A DNA stretch of 37,134 nucleotides from JAAYAY01 sp964429355 (GTDB lineage: Bacteria; Planctomycetota; Planctomycetia; Pirellulales; Thermoguttaceae): NCBI GenBank assembly GCA_964429355.1, contig CAYSCH010000042.1, positions 1 through 37,134 on the forward strand, read 5' to 3'. How positions within the stretch are numbered: position 1 is the first letter of the stretch; every line of letters begins with the position of its first letter. The translations under genes were made by a program, and so were the position numbers. A model generated the notes under the pieces. That model ran no database searches. It was not told the DNA's origin and was given only the letters and a program-made list of their open reading frames with translations. Below, piece after piece: positions 7,648-15,580 of the stretch.

Positions 7648-9504
7648 TCACAGGCGTCCCAGGTAGCGAAAGGCGTCGGGGAGCCAACCCATAGGGACGA
7701 TCTCGGTGGGCTGTAATCGCAGACGGGCACGACGGCCCAGCTTACGCTCAGCGGTGCGAGCCGCCCTGACCAGGCGAGGGTCGGCATGCTCGCTGTGCTG
7801 GACCGTCTCCAGATCGGTCCGTGCCGTGGCAACGTCGCCCCGATAGGCAGCGTGCCGCCCGCGAAGATATCGGGCAATGACCGCGCGGCGGGGATCCCAG
7901 TGCTGGTCGATGGCACGCTCCAGCGGGCCCATGGCACGGTCGAAGCTGCCGGCCCGGATTTCCATCAGCGCCGAGGCCAGATGGAGGGCCGGATCGTCGT
8001 AGCGCGCGGCCGCGCATGCCATTAGGTCGGCGGCCGCGCCGGCATCGTTGTGGTATTCGAAGGCGATGCGTGCGGCGATCACCCATTGCCGGGCTTCAGC
8101 AAGGCCGGGTGTATCTGCACCTATGGGAGTTGGCTGAAGGAACTCGATGGGCGCGATCGAAAGGGCTTCCGGATTGAGGACATCGGGAGTCGGAAGTGCG
8201 AGAAACCGACTTTGGGACGCCGGCGCACGGCCGACCGCAACGTAGACCGTGTGCGCATCGGGTCGCCATACGGAACTGGAAACAGTGTGAGTCGCGGCGA
8301 GAACGTTGGGGAAGAGACGCGCCCTTCCCGTTGCCGGATCGATCGTGTCGCCGAGGATGGAGGCCGCGCCCGCTGCGTTGAGCGCGCCGCAGGCCCCGTC
8401 GATGAGCGCCCGGGCACGATCCGCGCGGGCATTGGAGTCCTCAGCGAAAATCGAAATGGCGGTCAGTTGATGGGGCAGCGTGGCGGGCTCTGTCCAGTGG
8501 TTGGTGGTAATGTGCACATCGCCCTGACAGGGCCGCCTGGCCGCGGCCGCGTTGCACAACTCAATGGTGAGGGCCTGACGCTCGCGTGTGGACACGACAT
8601 GGTAATTCCAGCCGGCAGCGGGCCTTACTGCTTCGAGCAAAGCAGCGGCCTCCTCAAGGGTGCTGGCCCGGCGGAGCACTTCCTGACCGACCAAGAAAAC
8701 CGGCACCCCCATTTCAGACACCGTGCTTGCCGGTACGGAGTGAACCCCGACAAACAGGCCGTGTTCATTCATTCCGCAGACGCCCGCGATGTGGAACCCC
8801 GCCGAGGTGATTGTCATGTATCGGTGCGTGCCGTCGGTGGGCTCGTAGTACACAACGGTGGGGTAAGCGTCGTAGCAACCGTTGAGCGGATAGTCGGTGT
8901 TACGACCGATGAGCATCTCACCCCCCTGCGTGGCTGAGCCCCAGGCGGCAAAAGAACTGCACTGCAAATCGCTGCCGATGCTCGTTTCGGTGAGTCCGAG
9001 CAAAACCTGCGAGGTTTCGGGTCCAACCGCAGCTCGCAAGATGGTCCATACCGGCACGCGGCTACCTTCTGAGAGCCCGTAGATTTCGCCGAGGCTCTGG
9101 GAAGAGGAACCGCCCAGGTAGGCGAGTCCGTTGCGCAGGATCGGCTCCGAAATACACTTGTCGGCGTACCAGTTCGCCAACGCCGAGAGCAGGCCGTTGC
9201 CGTAGCTGTTGCAGATGGCATTGCGGGGGAGCAGACTGGCCTGTCGCAGTGTGCCGCGGGCGAGTTCCGTTGCGAGCAGGCGGCCATGCTGGTAAGCCAT
9301 TTCGAATCGGTCGCCGGCAACGCGAAGCACACGGACGTCGCCACGGCGCCAGAGCCGTGCCCGGTCGAAGACAGCCCCCCCGTCAGACCGGGGCTCGATG
9401 CGAGCCTCGTAGAGCGTCCGGTAGCGCCGACGGAGTTCTTCCGGCACACGGCCGGTAACGATCCGGCGGCGGACAGCGTGCCGAAGGGGTGGAATGGGAT
9501 TCAT
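7648..9504 (-). CDS. C45-like N-terminal-nucleophile hydrolase/acyltransferase with TPR-like tail
   Basis: The protein is 618 aa and starts at ATG 9504. Residues about 55-420 match the acyl-CoA:6-aminopenicillanic-acid acyltransferase/C45 peptidase family: FEMAYQHGRLLATEL near residue 67, then the QCSSFAAWG segment whose Cys182 is the expected self-processing nucleophile, then GEMLIGRNTDYP (195-206) and MNEHGLFVGVHS. In this family the precursor cleaves itself before Cys and acts on amide bonds. The last ~170 residues are Ala-rich helices in TPR-like pairs (DPALHLASALMEIRAGSFDRAMGPLERAI). No signal peptide is evident, so it is probably cytoplasmic. It is convergent with nfnB and upstream of nothing obvious; substrate unknown. 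Confidence 0.78.
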   Translation of the reverse strand: MNPIPPLRHAVRRRIVTGRVPEELRRRYRTLYEARIEPRSDGGAVFDRARLWRRGDVRVLRVAGDRFEMAYQHGRLLATELARGTLRQASLLPRNAICNSYGNGLLSALANWYADKCISEPILRNGLAYLGGSSSQSLGEIYGLSEGSRVPVWTILRAAVGPETSQVLLGLTETSIGSDLQCSSFAAWGSATQGGEMLIGRNTDYPLNGCYDAYPTVVYYEPTDGTHRYMTITSAGFHIAGVCGMNEHGLFVGVHSVPASTVSEMGVPVFLVGQEVLRRASTLEEAAALLEAVRPAAGWNYHVVSTRERQALTIELCNAAAARRPCQGDVHITTNHWTEPATLPHQLTAISIFAEDSNARADRARALIDGACGALNAAGAASILGDTIDPATGRARLFPNVLAATHTVSSSVWRPDAHTVYVAVGRAPASQSRFLALPTPDVLNPEALSIAPIEFLQPTPIGADTPGLAEARQWVIAARIAFEYHNDAGAAADLMACAAARYDDPALHLASALMEIRAGSFDRAMGPLERAIDQHWDPRRAVIARYLRGRHAAYRGDVATARTDLETVQHSEHADPRLVRAARTAERKLGRRARLRLQPTEIVPMGWLPDAFRYLGRL

Positions 9505-9722
9505 CCTGCGTCTCCGGTCGGAGGCGAACGGTCTTCGCCGCCGGTGCTACTGCTTCCTTGGCCAGGCCAGGATCGCGGTGCAGAAGAGGGAATTTCAGGC
9601 AAAAAAGCGCAACACTCCAGCTAACGGAAGGTGCTGGAAAGATCGACAGGCCTGAAAGCCTGATCGATTCGCAAGACGCTCCAGTGTAAAAGAATCGCCT
9701 TGCCGAGCCAACACGAACCGTC

Positions 9723-10877
9723 TCATTTTCCCGCTGGCCGCAGTTCTTTCAGCACTCCTTGGATCGTGGCGGCAACACCTTGCGTTGTCTGCTCGCGCGA
9801 TGGCTTCTCGGGGAGCTTGAACGGCTTCGGTTCGTTCTTCAAACCGTCCAGAAGGCCCTCCGGGCTGACCGACCAGCCGGTGAAAAGCACACCCAGCATC
9901 TTCTCGGTCGCCCCCTGTCGCGCCGTCTGAAGAAAAACCGTCGCCGATTCAGGATTCCTCCAGGGGGCCGGCAGCACACGGAAACCCTTTTCCTGGAAGA
10001 ACTGGACCGAGGGGAAGGGTTTCTCTTGCCCCATCCTCCGATAGGTCGCGGGCATTTCATAGTGCCAATCGCAAAGGATGATGTCCTTCGGCACCCGGTC
10101 AATCGCCCGGTGCGAGCCCGTGTCGCTGGCTTCCCAGCGTCCGTATCCGCTGGCCTTCGAGTCCAGGAGCCGATCGCTCCACATCAGCATCTCGACGTTT
10201 CTTTCTCGCACGAGATGATCGTGCATTTCATTGACCGCTTTGGCAAAGAGTTCGCCGACATCTTTGCCCTTGCACCGTGGGCAGTCCTTGTCGCCGATTA
10301 AGAACACCTCATCCATCCCAACATGAAACGCATCCGCCTGGAAGGCATCGATCAGTTCGTCCATCAGCTCGAAGACAATCCTGTTGACCTCCGGGTGCGA
10401 AGGGCACCACTCGCGGCAATAGATCTTCTTGTCGTCCTGTGGGATCGAAGGCGTTTCGTCGAACTGCGGATACTTGGCGAGCAGCGGCCCCGGCCGGGGG
10501 CCCCAGGACTGGTGGCCGACACAGTTCATCAAAGGGATCAGGCGAATGCCGTGTTGACGGCATACTTCGGCCAGCCTCCGGGCATGCTCCTTGGTCAGCC
10601 CGCCCGTTTCCAGTTCCGGATGTGACTTGAATTGAAAGCCATAGTCAACTTCGAGAACGACGGCATTGAAACCCAGCGGTGCCAGGCCCTCAACGATGAG
10701 CTTCTCCACGGCGTCGAGCTTTTCTGAACCAATGCCGATCAAGTGACAGGCAATCCACTGCTTATTCTCCGCCTTCCACGCGTCGCTCCAGGCACTGATG
10801 GGCGTTTGCGCCGCGAGAGGCAGCGATCCGGCAAGAACCAGAATCAGAGCCGAAACAGCACTTCCCATCCCTTTCAT
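9723..10877 (-). CDS. Exported GH20-like beta-N-acetylhexosaminidase catalytic domain
   Basis: The protein is 384 aa. The start at ATG 10877 is supported by AAAGGAG directly upstream and by a signal peptide (residues 1-23, ending PLAAQ). A longer open frame to 11408 is ignored. The TIM-barrel region shows GFNAVVLEVDYGFQF, RRLAEVCRQHGIRLIPLMNCVGH and FHVGMDEVF; Asp189-Glu190 in HVGMDE correspond to the Asp-Glu pair of GH20 enzymes, which use substrate-assisted catalysis on N-acetylhexosaminides. The chain is shorter than classical hexosaminidases and has no N-terminal GH20b domain, so activity may differ. A CPRC pair (Cys199, Cys202) after the active site is unusual and could bind metal. It is divergent from the exported protein at 11136. 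Confidence 0.75.
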   Translation of the reverse strand: MKGMGSAVSALILVLAGSLPLAAQTPISAWSDAWKAENKQWIACHLIGIGSEKLDAVEKLIVEGLAPLGFNAVVLEVDYGFQFKSHPELETGGLTKEHARRLAEVCRQHGIRLIPLMNCVGHQSWGPRPGPLLAKYPQFDETPSIPQDDKKIYCREWCPSHPEVNRIVFELMDELIDAFQADAFHVGMDEVFLIGDKDCPRCKGKDVGELFAKAVNEMHDHLVRERNVEMLMWSDRLLDSKASGYGRWEASDTGSHRAIDRVPKDIILCDWHYEMPATYRRMGQEKPFPSVQFFQEKGFRVLPAPWRNPESATVFLQTARQGATEKMLGVLFTGWSVSPEGLLDGLKNEPKPFKLPEKPSREQTTQGVAATIQGVLKELRPAGK

Positions 10878-11135
10878 GATCGTCTCCTTTGGTATTGTCT
10901 GTTGTTGCCGCGCCCTTCGAAACGGAACGTTCTGAGCATTGTGCTCCCACCGGACTGCCAATGCAATCCGGCGCGAATCGGGAGGAGAATTCACCGGCAG
11001 GCAGGATCCCCAGCGCCGTTGGTAACCAGTATCCGAAAAAATCCCCACAATCCGTGCCAAGAATGTCCTTCCTGCCGCGAATGCCGTATAACGATAGGTG
11101 CGCACACCCTCTATCTGGAAGTCGAGAAAAACGCC

Positions 11136-12929
11136 ATGCTGACTCCAAGAGCCGCCGATAAGTTGAAAAGAGTCGCCCAACTGTGTTTGATCTCTGTTGC
11201 GGTCGCCTGGGCAGTGGCCTGCGAGGCGGCCGAGGCGGAGCGACCCCCTTCGGCCTGCTTGCTGCCGGAAAATACGCTGGTTTTCGTCTCGGTACTGGAT
11301 GTGCCGGATACACGGGATCGGTTTTCTCGAACGACCATCGCCGGGATCCTCAACGATCCTGCTCTCCAGCCCGTCGTGACCGACATCCTGGGAAGCATCG
11401 ACAAACAAACGGCCCCGCTTCGAGAGAGCGTCGGGCTGACAACGGACGACCTGCTGAACCTCCCGCAGGGGGAGTTGACGTTCGCCTTAGTGCCCCGTGA
11501 GACAGGTCCACCGGTGCCCGTGGTCCTGATCGACACAGGCGACCACGTGGACGACGCCAAGCTCCTCATTCAGTCGATCGTGAAGCGGATCGAAGAGGCA
11601 GGCAACAAGCTGAGCGAGCGGGAAGTGAGAGGCATGCCCGTTACCGTGTTTGAGAGCGTGGGCCGGGCACAGGAAGACGTAGCGTTCTTCAAACGGGGCA
11701 GCACCCTGGTCTGGTCGAACGATCTGGGCATCCTGGAAAAGGTCCTGACGCTTTGGGACGGTGATGACACGGCCACGCTCGCCACACGCGACGATTTTTC
11801 CACGATCATGCAGCGCAGCCGGAGGCACAACCCTAAGCCGCAGGTGATGTGGTACGTCAATCCAATGGCAATCTTTGAGCAGTCCGCACGAGATCAGATG
11901 GAAATGCAGGTCGCCTTGATGATGATCCCCACATTGGGGCTGGATGGGATCAAGGCGGTTGGCGGTGCTGTCGAATTGGACGCTGGACCGTACGACAGCC
12001 TGTGGCATGCGCACCTGGTGCTCGCCTCGCCACGCAAAGGCGTGGTCGACATGGTCCAACCGAAGCAGGGCAAGATGACGCCACAGGACTGGGTGCCGGC
12101 CGACGCCGCGGACTATGTAACGCTCTACTGGGATCTGCCGGCCACACTGGACAGACTCAGAAAGCTCTACGACTCTTTCCGGGGCGAAGGGGCCTTGGAC
12201 GAGTTGATCGCCACACGGCTGAGCGGCCCGTTGGGAATCGATCTGATTCTGGAGGTCCTGCCGGCGTTAACCGGGCGGATCACCTTCATGCGTTGGATCG
12301 AAAAACCGATTGCCGAAGAAAACAGCGTCGCCGGTCTGCTGGCGGTCGAGCTGCTCCCCGAAGCCGACGCGGGCGAGTTGTTGCGGGAGGTGGTGCAGAA
12401 GCACGCAGCACGATTCATGAAACGAGAGTATGGAGGCGTGGTCTACTACGAAATGATCCGGCCTGAGCCTCCCGCGGATCTACCCCCACGCCGGCGCAGA
12501 CCGACTTCCCTGTGCTTGGGACTCCTCGACGACACGCTGATGATTGCCGATCGCGACTCGATCCTCAAGAGTATCGTTGTCACCCAGGAGGGCGGCCTGA
12601 AACGCTTGGCTGAAGCCGAGGATTTCGGGAAGATGATCACGGAGATGGGACAGCTCACTGGCGGTAGCGATCCCGTTCTGGTTCGCTTCCAACGACCGGC
12701 CGAGCGGACCGAGGCTTGGTATGAGCCGATTCGGCAACAACAGCCAACGGAAGAAGCGGAACGTCCCCGGCCGCGTCGCGGTCCCTTCAGCGGACTGGAA
12801 CGAACCATGAGCCAGCACACCTTGCCGCCGTTTGAAGCTCTGCGAAAATACTTCCCGCCCGGTGGTGCGGTGCTGGTCAACGACGACACGGGGCTCCATT
12901 ACACCGGTTTTACGCTCAAGAGCCGGTAG
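11136..12929 (+). CDS. Large exported protein of unknown function
   Basis: The protein is 597 aa from ATG 11136; upstream extension of the frame overlaps the leader of the divergent gene and is not credible. Residues 1-34 look like a long signal peptide (basic start, LCLISVAVAWAVACEAAEA). The rest is a mixed alpha/beta chain without transmembrane segments, beginning with a PENTLVFVSVLDVPDTRDRF block. It contains repeated phrases about fractions of a beta-rich fold (FALVPRETGPPVPVVLIDTG, GLLAVELLPEADAGELLREVV). This pattern resembles the DUF3352-like exported proteins common in planctomycetes, but I cannot confirm the family. No catalytic motif was found. A proline- and arginine-rich linker lies near residue 450-460 and a second near 540-550. 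The SfsA-like gene follows 47 bp downstream, possibly in one transcript. Confidence 0.7.
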   Translation: MLTPRAADKLKRVAQLCLISVAVAWAVACEAAEAERPPSACLLPENTLVFVSVLDVPDTRDRFSRTTIAGILNDPALQPVVTDILGSIDKQTAPLRESVGLTTDDLLNLPQGELTFALVPRETGPPVPVVLIDTGDHVDDAKLLIQSIVKRIEEAGNKLSEREVRGMPVTVFESVGRAQEDVAFFKRGSTLVWSNDLGILEKVLTLWDGDDTATLATRDDFSTIMQRSRRHNPKPQVMWYVNPMAIFEQSARDQMEMQVALMMIPTLGLDGIKAVGGAVELDAGPYDSLWHAHLVLASPRKGVVDMVQPKQGKMTPQDWVPADAADYVTLYWDLPATLDRLRKLYDSFRGEGALDELIATRLSGPLGIDLILEVLPALTGRITFMRWIEKPIAEENSVAGLLAVELLPEADAGELLREVVQKHAARFMKREYGGVVYYEMIRPEPPADLPPRRRRPTSLCLGLLDDTLMIADRDSILKSIVVTQEGGLKRLAEAEDFGKMITEMGQLTGGSDPVLVRFQRPAERTEAWYEPIRQQQPTEEAERPRPRRGPFSGLERTMSQHTLPPFEALRKYFPPGGAVLVNDDTGLHYTGFTLKSR

Positions 12930-12976
12930 ACACTGGCGGCTCAGATGGGCCCCGTTCTATCTCAACGATCTCACCC

Positions 12977-14137
12977 ATGCTGCACGAATCCTACGCACCG
13001 GTGCCCCAGATTCTCAAGGCCCGGTTCCTGGAACGGCCGAATCGGTTCATTGTGTTTTGCCAACACGAGTCACTGGGGCGGATCAAGGCATTCCTGCCAA
13101 ATCCCGGGCGGCTCTGGGAATTGCTGTTTCCCGGTGTGACGTTGTATCTTTCAGAGAACGCACGCAAGACATCCAAGGAAGAGGCACCCGGGACGGGATT
13201 TACCGTGGTGGCGGTGGAACGCGACGGCGAGCCGGTGTTTCTCCACACGCACTGGACGAACCACGCCGCCGGTTGGCTGCTGGAGAACCACCGCATTCCC
13301 GGATTGGAGAAGGCCGACATTGTCCGCACGGAAGTGAGGCACGGCCGGAGCCGGTTTGATTTTCTCATGCGTCAGGGGCGACGAGAGTTCTTCCTGGAAG
13401 TCAAATCGTGCACCCTCTTCGGCAATCGCGTGGCCATGTTTCCCGACGCCGTTACCGATCGGGGCCGGCGACACCTGAAGGAACTTGCGGGACTGGATTC
13501 AACCGGTGCCAAACCGTGCATCCTTCTACTCGTGCAGACGCCGAACGTGGACTACTTCATGCCGGACTACCACACCGATCTGGCGTTCAGCCGGACCTTT
13601 CTCGAAGTCCGCAAGAAACTGCGAATCCTGCCCGTGGCCGTCCGGTGGGACAGCCGGCTGCGGCTGGCCGGCGAGGTCCGGAAGTTGGAGATCCCTTGGG
13701 ATTATTTGCGGCGCGAGGTGGAAGACCGAGGAAGTTACCTGCTGCTGATGCGGCTGGACGAGGCGTGCCGTATTCCGGTCGGCCAGCTCGGAGAGATTGA
13801 GTTTCCGGCCGGGCACTATGTCTACATCGGCTCGGCAATGGAGAACCTGACCGCTCGCGTCACTCGTCACCTGCGGCGCCGCAAGACGATGCACTGGCAT
13901 GTGGACTACCTGCGTCAACAGGCCAGTGACGTCGTTCCGTTGCCGATCCGTTCGTCCAGGCGTCTGGAGTGCGACCTTGCGGCAACTTTCGGCCAACTCC
14001 TCCGCCCCGCAGCATTGGGTTTTGGTTGTTCGGACTGCTCCTGTCGGACACACTTGCTCTGGCATAGGGAGGATCCGTTGCAGGATCCGCGGTTTCACGC
14101 ACTGCTGCAGCGATATCGGATGGCAGGGCCGGAGTAG
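12977..14137 (+). CDS. sfsA: SfsA DNA/RNA nuclease fused to a DUF123 (GIY-YIG-like) domain
   Basis: The protein is 386 aa. Residues about 1-235 are SfsA: VFCQHESLGRIKAFLPNPGRLWELL, then the nuclease core R126-F-D128, the E141-V-K143 pair, and FPDA (155-158) with TDRGRRHLKEL, all family hallmarks. SfsA binds nucleic acid and has a PD-(D/E)XK-like core. Residues about 250-375 are a complete DUF123 domain: GSYLLLMRL, YVYIGSA (281-287), RVTRHLRR, WHVDYL (307-312), Glu331-Cys332 and GFGCSDCSCRTHL (348-360). DUF123 belongs to the GIY-YIG-like group and is found fused to endonuclease III in archaea. The two domains read in one uninterrupted frame. A role in DNA repair or processing is inferred, not shown. 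Confidence 0.88.
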   Translation: MLHESYAPVPQILKARFLERPNRFIVFCQHESLGRIKAFLPNPGRLWELLFPGVTLYLSENARKTSKEEAPGTGFTVVAVERDGEPVFLHTHWTNHAAGWLLENHRIPGLEKADIVRTEVRHGRSRFDFLMRQGRREFFLEVKSCTLFGNRVAMFPDAVTDRGRRHLKELAGLDSTGAKPCILLLVQTPNVDYFMPDYHTDLAFSRTFLEVRKKLRILPVAVRWDSRLRLAGEVRKLEIPWDYLRREVEDRGSYLLLMRLDEACRIPVGQLGEIEFPAGHYVYIGSAMENLTARVTRHLRRRKTMHWHVDYLRQQASDVVPLPIRSSRRLECDLAATFGQLLRPAALGFGCSDCSCRTHLLWHREDPLQDPRFHALLQRYRMAGPE

Positions 14138-14266
14138 CGAGGGAAATGGACCCCGCTTCATAGCCCCCGTCGAAGTGGCATTACGCTGAACCAACGGGCA
14201 CGGACTGCCTCATCAGTTGTCGAGGATTCGGCAGCCCGGCTGCGATTCCGAGGTGGCTCGGGCCAC

Positions 14267-14294
14267 TTGACGTGATACGCCCCTGGGCTACATT
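14267..14294 (+). promoter_or_regulatory. Sigma70-like promoter of the glycosyltransferase gene
   Basis: TTGACG (14267-14272), a 16-bp spacer and TACATT (14289-14294). The predicted start is about 45 nt upstream of the glycosyltransferase ATG at 14345, in a 207-bp gap after the SfsA gene, so this gene probably has its own transcript. Confidence 0.45.
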
Positions 14295-14344
14295 GCTTGT
14301 CGACACATGCCGAAGTCAGCAAACGTTTTGAAGCAGGTTCAATC

Positions 14345-15421
14345 ATGGCCAGAATTGTCTACGGCGTTTCGGGTGAAGGCTCGGGCCATTCGTCTCGTGC
14401 CCGGGAAATGGCAAGTCATCTTTGCCGGCAGGGGCATACACTGAAGCTTGTCAGCTACGACCGGGGCTATAAGAACCTCAAGGACGATTTTGACGTTTTC
14501 GAGACCGAGGGGCTGTGTATCGCCAGCCAGGACAACAAGGTCTCGATCGTCAAGACGTTCACAGAGAACATCAAGCGACTGCCCGACGGGTATCGCAGTC
14601 TGCAGAGACTGCGGCACGAAGTCTTCAAGGCGTTTCGGCCGGATTGTGTGATCACCGATTTCGAACCCATGACGGCCTACCTGGCCCACCATTACGGGCT
14701 ACCGCTGGTAACTATCGACAACCAGCATCGCATGCGCTACGTGAAGTACGAGCGGCCGCCCCGCTCGGCGGCCGACGCCCGAGCGACGAAGGCCATCATC
14801 CGGGCGATGGTGCCGCGGCCGGACGTATCGTTGGTGACGGCTTTCTGTTTCGGCGAAACCCGCAACGAGCGCACGTTCCTGTTTCCGCCGATTCTGAGGC
14901 GCGAGGTTCTCGAAAAGGTTCCTTCGGTGGGCGACCATGTTCTCGTCTACCTGACGAGCGGATTTGACACGTGCCTCCAGGAGTTGTGTAAGTTCGGCCG
15001 CGAGTCGTTTCTGGTTTACGGCTACGACCGCTCGAATCGCGATGGACCGCTCCAGTTTCGGCCGTTCAGCAGCGACGGCTTCCTGGACGATCTGGCTGCG
15101 GCCAAGGCCGTGATCGCGACCGCCGGATTCACTCTGATCAGTGAAGCCCTCTGTTTCCGCAAGCCCTATCTGGCTATGCCGATGCAGGGACAGTTTGAGC
15201 AGGAACTCAACGGGTTCCAACTCGCCCGGGAAGGATATGGAAAGAGCGTCGAGAAAATAGACGGCGAGGCGATCGGCGATTTCCTGTATCGCTTGTCGGA
15301 CTACCGGGAACGATTGAAGGATTACCGACCGGGCGACAACAGCGAGATCAAGTCGAAACTGGATGAACTATTGGCCGATGATTGCGCCCTGGCGTGGCGA
15401 TTCCACGAATTGAGGAACTGA
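14345..15421 (+). CDS. MJ1255/VC2487-like glycosyltransferase
   Basis: The protein is 358 aa from ATG 14345. The N-terminus IVYGVSGEGSGHSSRAREMASHL is the glycine- and histidine-rich loop of GT-B glycosyltransferases of the MurG/GT28-like branch, as in the MJ1255/VC2487 group. The middle has CVITDFEPMTAYLAHHYGLPLVTIDNQH, and the C-terminal donor-binding half has FLDDLAAAKAVIATAGFTLISEALCFRKPYLAMPMQGQFEQELNG, the usual nucleotide-sugar site. It would transfer a sugar from an activated donor in the cytoplasm; acceptor unknown. No transmembrane segment. It converges with the large TPR/VCBS gene on the other strand, and no sugar-pathway genes surround it. Confidence 0.83.
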   Translation: MARIVYGVSGEGSGHSSRAREMASHLCRQGHTLKLVSYDRGYKNLKDDFDVFETEGLCIASQDNKVSIVKTFTENIKRLPDGYRSLQRLRHEVFKAFRPDCVITDFEPMTAYLAHHYGLPLVTIDNQHRMRYVKYERPPRSAADARATKAIIRAMVPRPDVSLVTAFCFGETRNERTFLFPPILRREVLEKVPSVGDHVLVYLTSGFDTCLQELCKFGRESFLVYGYDRSNRDGPLQFRPFSSDGFLDDLAAAKAVIATAGFTLISEALCFRKPYLAMPMQGQFEQELNGFQLAREGYGKSVEKIDGEAIGDFLYRLSDYRERLKDYRPGDNSEIKSKLDELLADDCALAWRFHELRN

Positions 15422-15444
15422 GCCGTACCGCGTTGTGAACGAAA

Positions 15445-15474
15445 GACCTGCGTACTGGCGAGGATCTGCAGGTC
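15445..15474. terminator. Possible bidirectional terminator hairpin between convergent genes
   Basis: GACCTGC (15445-15451) and GCAGGTC (15468-15474) form a perfect 7-bp inverted repeat with a 16-nt loop, 24 nt after the glycosyltransferase stop. No T-tract follows, so intrinsic termination is doubtful. Confidence 0.25.
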
Positions 15475-15580
15475 ACTCCTGCCATCGAGACGGTTGGCCG
15501 GTGGCGGTTCCCAGCCCAGCGCAAGCCCGTGCGGCTATCGGGGGTGCGGTCGTGCTGGTGAAGGCATGTCCGTACGGTTA

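Noticed and set aside
10878..11408. N-terminal extension of the GH20-like protein to 11408
   Set aside because: It would bury a clean signal peptide with a perfect AAAGGAG site and overlap the divergent gene.
14138..14344. tRNA or small RNA in the gap before the glycosyltransferase
   Set aside because: No cloverleaf or GGTTCRA-like T-loop was found; a sigma70 promoter explains the region.
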